The translations under genes were made by a program, and so were the position numbers. This document shows, in pieces, positions 60,862 through 64,000 of a stretch of DNA of 64,000 bases. Positions within the stretch are counted from its first letter, which is position 1. The number at the start of each line of letters is the position of its first letter. The stretch lies in NCBI GenBank assembly GCA_039822045.1, contig JBCBMY010000004.1, positions 1 to 64,000 on the forward strand. The letters are read 5' to 3'. This DNA comes from HLUCCA09 sp039822045. Lineage in GTDB: Bacteria; Pseudomonadota; Alphaproteobacteria; Rhodobacterales; Rhodobacteraceae. The notes under the pieces were generated by a model that saw only the letters and a program-made list of their open reading frames with translations, ran no database searches and had not been told where the DNA came from.

Positions 60862-61788
60862 ATGCCGCATTTCCTGGATATTCATACGACGGACACCAAG
60901 GATCTGCGGACCATTCTGGATCAGGCTCGTACGACCAAGGCCGCCCGCTCAGGCCGGCCAAAGGGGTTACCTGACGACGAAACGCCGCTTGACGGGCGGA
61001 TCGTGGCACTGATCTTCGAGAAGCCGTCGACCCGCACACGGGTGTCATTCGACGTTGGTGTTCGGCAGATGGGGGGGCAATCGCTGGTCTTGTCGGGCGC
61101 CGAGATGCAGCTGGGGCACGGCGAGTCAATTGCGGACACGGCGCGGGTTCTCTCACGCTATGTCGACCTGATCATGATCCGCACCTTCGAGCAGTCGGCT
61201 CTGGCCGAGCTTGCCGCCCATGCAACGGTACCCGTCATCAATGGGCTTACCAACCAGTCGCATCCCTGCCAAATCATGGCAGATGTCATGACGTTCGAGG
61301 AGCATCGTGGGCCGATCGCAGGCCGTAAGGTGACATGGCTTGGAGATGGGAACAACGTCTACGCGAGCTTTGCCCATGCTGCGGCTCGCTTTGGGTTCTC
61401 TCTTACTTTTTCCGGCCCCGAACCGCTTGATCCCGATGCCGATTTCCTTACCGAGATGCGGTCTGCGGGCGCGAAACTTACCATCGAGCGGGATCCTGTT
61501 GCCGCTGTTGCGGAATCCGATTTGGTGGTCACCGACACTTGGGTTTCAATGCACGATGCCCCCTCGACGCGCGAGCGCCGGCATAACCTCTTGCGCCCCT
61601 ATCAGGTGGACGAGGCATTGATGAGCGCGGCGGCGCCCGAGGCGCTGTTCATGCACTGCCTGCCGGCCCATCGCGAAGAAGAGGCGACCTCGGCGGTCAT
61701 GGACGGGCCGCACTCGGTGATCTTCGACGAAGCTGAAAACCGCCTCCATGCCCAGAAGGCAATCATGCGTTGGTGCCTCGACCTCTGA
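60862..61788 (+). CDS. argF: Ornithine carbamoyltransferase
   Basis: 308 residues from ATG 60862 with a GGGGGG site. Carbamoyl phosphate loop EKPSTRTRVSFDVG, HPCQIMADVMT and ornithine motif MHCLPAHREEE are present. It makes citrulline from ornithine and carbamoyl phosphate in arginine synthesis. argD, its usual neighbour, is not adjacent. Confidence 0.95.
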   Translation: MPHFLDIHTTDTKDLRTILDQARTTKAARSGRPKGLPDDETPLDGRIVALIFEKPSTRTRVSFDVGVRQMGGQSLVLSGAEMQLGHGESIADTARVLSRYVDLIMIRTFEQSALAELAAHATVPVINGLTNQSHPCQIMADVMTFEEHRGPIAGRKVTWLGDGNNVYASFAHAAARFGFSLTFSGPEPLDPDADFLTEMRSAGAKLTIERDPVAAVAESDLVVTDTWVSMHDAPSTRERRHNLLRPYQVDEALMSAAAPEALFMHCLPAHREEEATSAVMDGPHSVIFDEAENRLHAQKAIMRWCLDL

Positions 61789-61968
61789 GTTAGGGTCGCG
61801 CCGTTGAGCTTAGATCGGAGTGCTGGCTGGGACGGGTGCAACGAAAAGGCAGGCTGGTAGGTTACCACCACGCGCTCATTGGGTCGCGTCCGCATCCTGC
61901 TTTCTCCAAGATCTGAGATGCGCGGCCTGACCGTGTGGCGAGAGCGACGAGCGGTCTGTCGCCGTTGA

Positions 61969-61982
61969 TTGATGCATATCAA
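61969..61982. promoter_or_regulatory. FnrL (FNR-type) binding site upstream of ccoG
   Basis: TTGATGCATATCAA is a perfect match to the FNR consensus TTGAT-N4-ATCAA. It lies 62 bases before the ccoG start. FnrL controls cco genes in Rhodobacteraceae under low oxygen, so micro-aerobic induction of ccoGH is likely. Confidence 0.8.
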
Positions 61983-62043
61983 GGACTGCTTTTATGGGTG
62001 CGGCGTAAGCCCGGAGCAGCCAACAATCCCGACGGAGTGCCTC

Positions 62044-63606
62044 GTGGCCGACAGCCAGCCGCAATCGCTATACGCCTCCCGCGAACCGATCTTTCCCAAG
62101 CGTGTCCACGGCCCGTTTCGGACCCTGAAATGGGCGATCATGATCGTCACGCTTAGCATTTACTATCTGACCCCCTGGATCCGGTGGGACCGTGGGCCAA
62201 ACCTGCCTGATCAGGCAGTGCTTGTAGATCTTGCGAACCGGCGCTTTTTCTTCTTCTGGATCGAGATCTGGCCGCACGAATTCTACTTCGTGGCCGGCCT
62301 CTTGATCATGGCGGGGCTTGGCCTTTTCCTCTTCACCTCGGCGCTGGGCCGAGTCTGGTGTGGGTATGCCTGCCCTCAGACGGTGTGGACGGATTTGTTT
62401 ATCGCGGTCGAGCGTTGGATCGAGGGGGATCGGAACGCCCGTATCCGTCTGCAGCGGCAAGAAAAAATGGATGCGCGGAAGCTTCGGCTTCGGATCACGA
62501 AATATACCGTCTGGCTGCTGATCGGGCTCGCCACCGGCGGGGCGTGGGTCTTCTACTTCACCGATGCGCCGACGCTTGCGCGCGATCTCGTGACGCTGAA
62601 TGCCCATGCCGCGGCCTATACAACGATGGCTATCCTCACGGCTACAACGTTCTTTTTCGGCGGGTTCGCGCGCGAGCAGATCTGCATCTATGCCTGCCCC
62701 TGGCCGCGAATCCAGGGTGCAATGATGGACGAGGACACGATCACTGTGGCCTATCGCGATTGGCGCGGAGAGCCTCGCGGCAAGCACAACTTCCGCATCC
62801 ACAAACAGCGGGCCGAGGCGGCAGAGGCAGAGACACTATCGCGCGCGGCCGCGGATGGTTTGGGCGAGGCCCGCTACAAGGCGACGCCCTATGCAAAGGC
62901 GTCACTGCGGACCAGCGGCGCGGCACCGACAGTTGAGGTTGGCGACTGCATCGACTGCATGGCCTGTGTGAATGTCTGTCCCATGGGGATCGACATCCGC
63001 GATGGGCAGCAACTCGAGTGCATAACGTGCGCTCTTTGCATTGATGCCTGCGATGAGATTATGGCCAAGATCGGCAAGCCGCGCGGCCTGATCGACTATA
63101 TCGCTTTGTCCGACGAGGGGCGCGAGCGGGCAGGCGCGCCGCCGAAGCCAATCTGGAACCACGTCTTTCGGCCGCGCACGATCCTCTACACCACGCTCTG
63201 GTCGCTCGTGGGCGTCGGTCTCATCGTCGCGCTCTTCGTGCGACCGGACATTTCGATGACCGTCGCGGCAGAGCGCAACCCGGTGTACGTCACCCTGTCG
63301 GATGGCACGATCCGCAACACCTATGACATCCGCCTGCGGAACAAGCATGGCGAGGACCGGCGATTCCGGGTGTCCCTTACGGCGCCGCCGGAGTTGCGCG
63401 TGGCGATCGAGGGCACGCCCTACGAGAGCTTCATGGTGCCCGCCGACACCACAGATCTGGCGCGAGTCTATGTATTGGCGCCTCCCGGATCGGCCGCGTC
63501 TGAGGGTCACAGGACCCCGATCCGCTTCTGGGTGGAAGATCTGGCCAATGGCGAGCGTGTCTACAAGGACAACACGTTCATCGGCACTGGCGCGCTAGGA
63601 GAGTAG
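62044..63606 (+). CDS. ccoG: Cytochrome c oxidase accessory protein CcoG
   Basis: 520 residues from GTG 62044 (GGAG 7 bases upstream). The N-terminal SLYASREPIFPKRVHGPFR, several membrane helices, GYACPQTVWTDLF and a double ferredoxin motif CIDCMACVNVCP and CITCALCIDAC define the family (also RdxA/FixG). The C-terminal Ig-like domain is periplasmic. It reduces copper for cbb3 oxidase assembly. ccoNOPQ do not precede it here. Confidence 0.93.
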   Translation: MADSQPQSLYASREPIFPKRVHGPFRTLKWAIMIVTLSIYYLTPWIRWDRGPNLPDQAVLVDLANRRFFFFWIEIWPHEFYFVAGLLIMAGLGLFLFTSALGRVWCGYACPQTVWTDLFIAVERWIEGDRNARIRLQRQEKMDARKLRLRITKYTVWLLIGLATGGAWVFYFTDAPTLARDLVTLNAHAAAYTTMAILTATTFFFGGFAREQICIYACPWPRIQGAMMDEDTITVAYRDWRGEPRGKHNFRIHKQRAEAAEAETLSRAAADGLGEARYKATPYAKASLRTSGAAPTVEVGDCIDCMACVNVCPMGIDIRDGQQLECITCALCIDACDEIMAKIGKPRGLIDYIALSDEGRERAGAPPKPIWNHVFRPRTILYTTLWSLVGVGLIVALFVRPDISMTVAAERNPVYVTLSDGTIRNTYDIRLRNKHGEDRRFRVSLTAPPELRVAIEGTPYESFMVPADTTDLARVYVLAPPGSAASEGHRTPIRFWVEDLANGERVYKDNTFIGTGALGE

Positions 63607-63617
63607 GGGAGACCGAC

Positions 63618-64000
63618 ATGAGCGAGGCAAGTGAGACCAAAGGGTGGGAACTGACGGGCTGGCACGTCCTGGCGATCTTCCTGGGGTTCTTTGGAACAAT
63701 CATTGCGGTGAACCTGGTCATGGCGTCGATGGCTGTCGGTACATTTCCGGGGCTTGAGGCGAAGAACGGGTTCGTGGCCAGCCAGAGCTTTGAGGCGCGT
63801 CGGGATGCACAAGATGCCCTTGGGTGGGAGCTGGAGACCGACTACAGCGACGGATTGCTGACGCTTACGTTCACCGATGACGAAGGGCGGCCCGTCGAGG
63901 TGCCGGAGCTTGCTGCAGTTGTCGGTCGCGCCACCCACGTGAACGATGACATCCTTCCTGAGTTCCAGGGGCGCGATGGTGTGTTCCGCGCGGGCATGGA
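63618..64000 (+). CDS. ccoH: FixH/CcoH family protein (cut at window end)
   Basis: 127 codons before the window ends. GWELTGWHVLAIFLGFFGTI with one membrane anchor (about 14-38) and SQSFEARRDAQDALGWEL are FixH hallmarks. It assists cbb3 oxidase assembly. Follows ccoG by 11 bases; ccoI and ccoS are expected beyond. Confidence 0.9.
   Translation, partial: MSEASETKGWELTGWHVLAIFLGFFGTIIAVNLVMASMAVGTFPGLEAKNGFVASQSFEARRDAQDALGWELETDYSDGLLTLTFTDDEGRPVEVPELAAVVGRATHVNDDILPEFQGRDGVFRAGM

Overview
The window is about 65% GC and has Rhodobacteraceae (alphaproteobacterial) gene content. The evidence is a block of murA, DUF2948, hisD, UPF0262, low-molecular-weight phosphatase, infA, maf, rng and yacG, a ccoGH locus with an FnrL-type box, and a complete type II DMSO-reductase-family operon that reads as dimethylsulfide dehydrogenase (ddhABDC). 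A marine or brackish roseobacter-like bacterium is the simplest reading; this is inferred from gene content only. Bases 1-100 are an exact inverted copy of 181-280, so the left edge looks like a fold-back contig end.

Layout. 0.1-8.4 kb: a 2OG-Fe(II) oxygenase divergent from an operon for cytosine deaminase, a BMP-family binding protein, an amidase, an ABC ATPase and two permeases (nucleobase or nucleoside-like uptake and breakdown). 8.4-20.1 kb: a leftward six-gene operon ddhA-ddhB-ddhD-ddhC-NBP35/Mrp ATPase-beta-propeller, divergent from a soluble hybrid histidine kinase and OmpR-type regulator, with 11-bp direct repeats in the shared promoter region. 20.1-23.6 kb: a cobalt-type nitrile hydratase (alpha, beta, activator), then decaying DNA with a perfect 38-bp palindrome, an SDR-like remnant and a SnoaL-like gene.

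23.62-40.08 kb: an integrated element of about 16.4 kb in the 3' end of tRNA-Thr(GGT). It has a 23-bp att duplication, flanking integrase arm-type repeats, a tyrosine integrase, an AlpA-like factor, a large primase-polymerase/helicase protein beside an origin-like repeat field, and a serine recombinase. Its cargo is lower in GC. One group is a KAP-family NTPase divergent from two coupled genes of unknown function. The other is a signal-less subtilisin-like protease divergent from a ribbon-helix-helix protein and a small two-helix membrane protein. These two cargo groups are the best candidates for undescribed (possibly anti-phage) systems.

40.1-64 kb: tRNA-Thr, then the murA-to-yacG block, interrupted twice. 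The first insert holds a di-haem peroxidase, a CRTAC1 protein and a complete xylose regulon (ROK regulator, xylFHG, xylB, xylA). The second is a coupled GNAT and nitrilase pair. The right end has a HugZ-like protein, a monooxygenase-fold protein, argF and ccoGH, which runs off the window.
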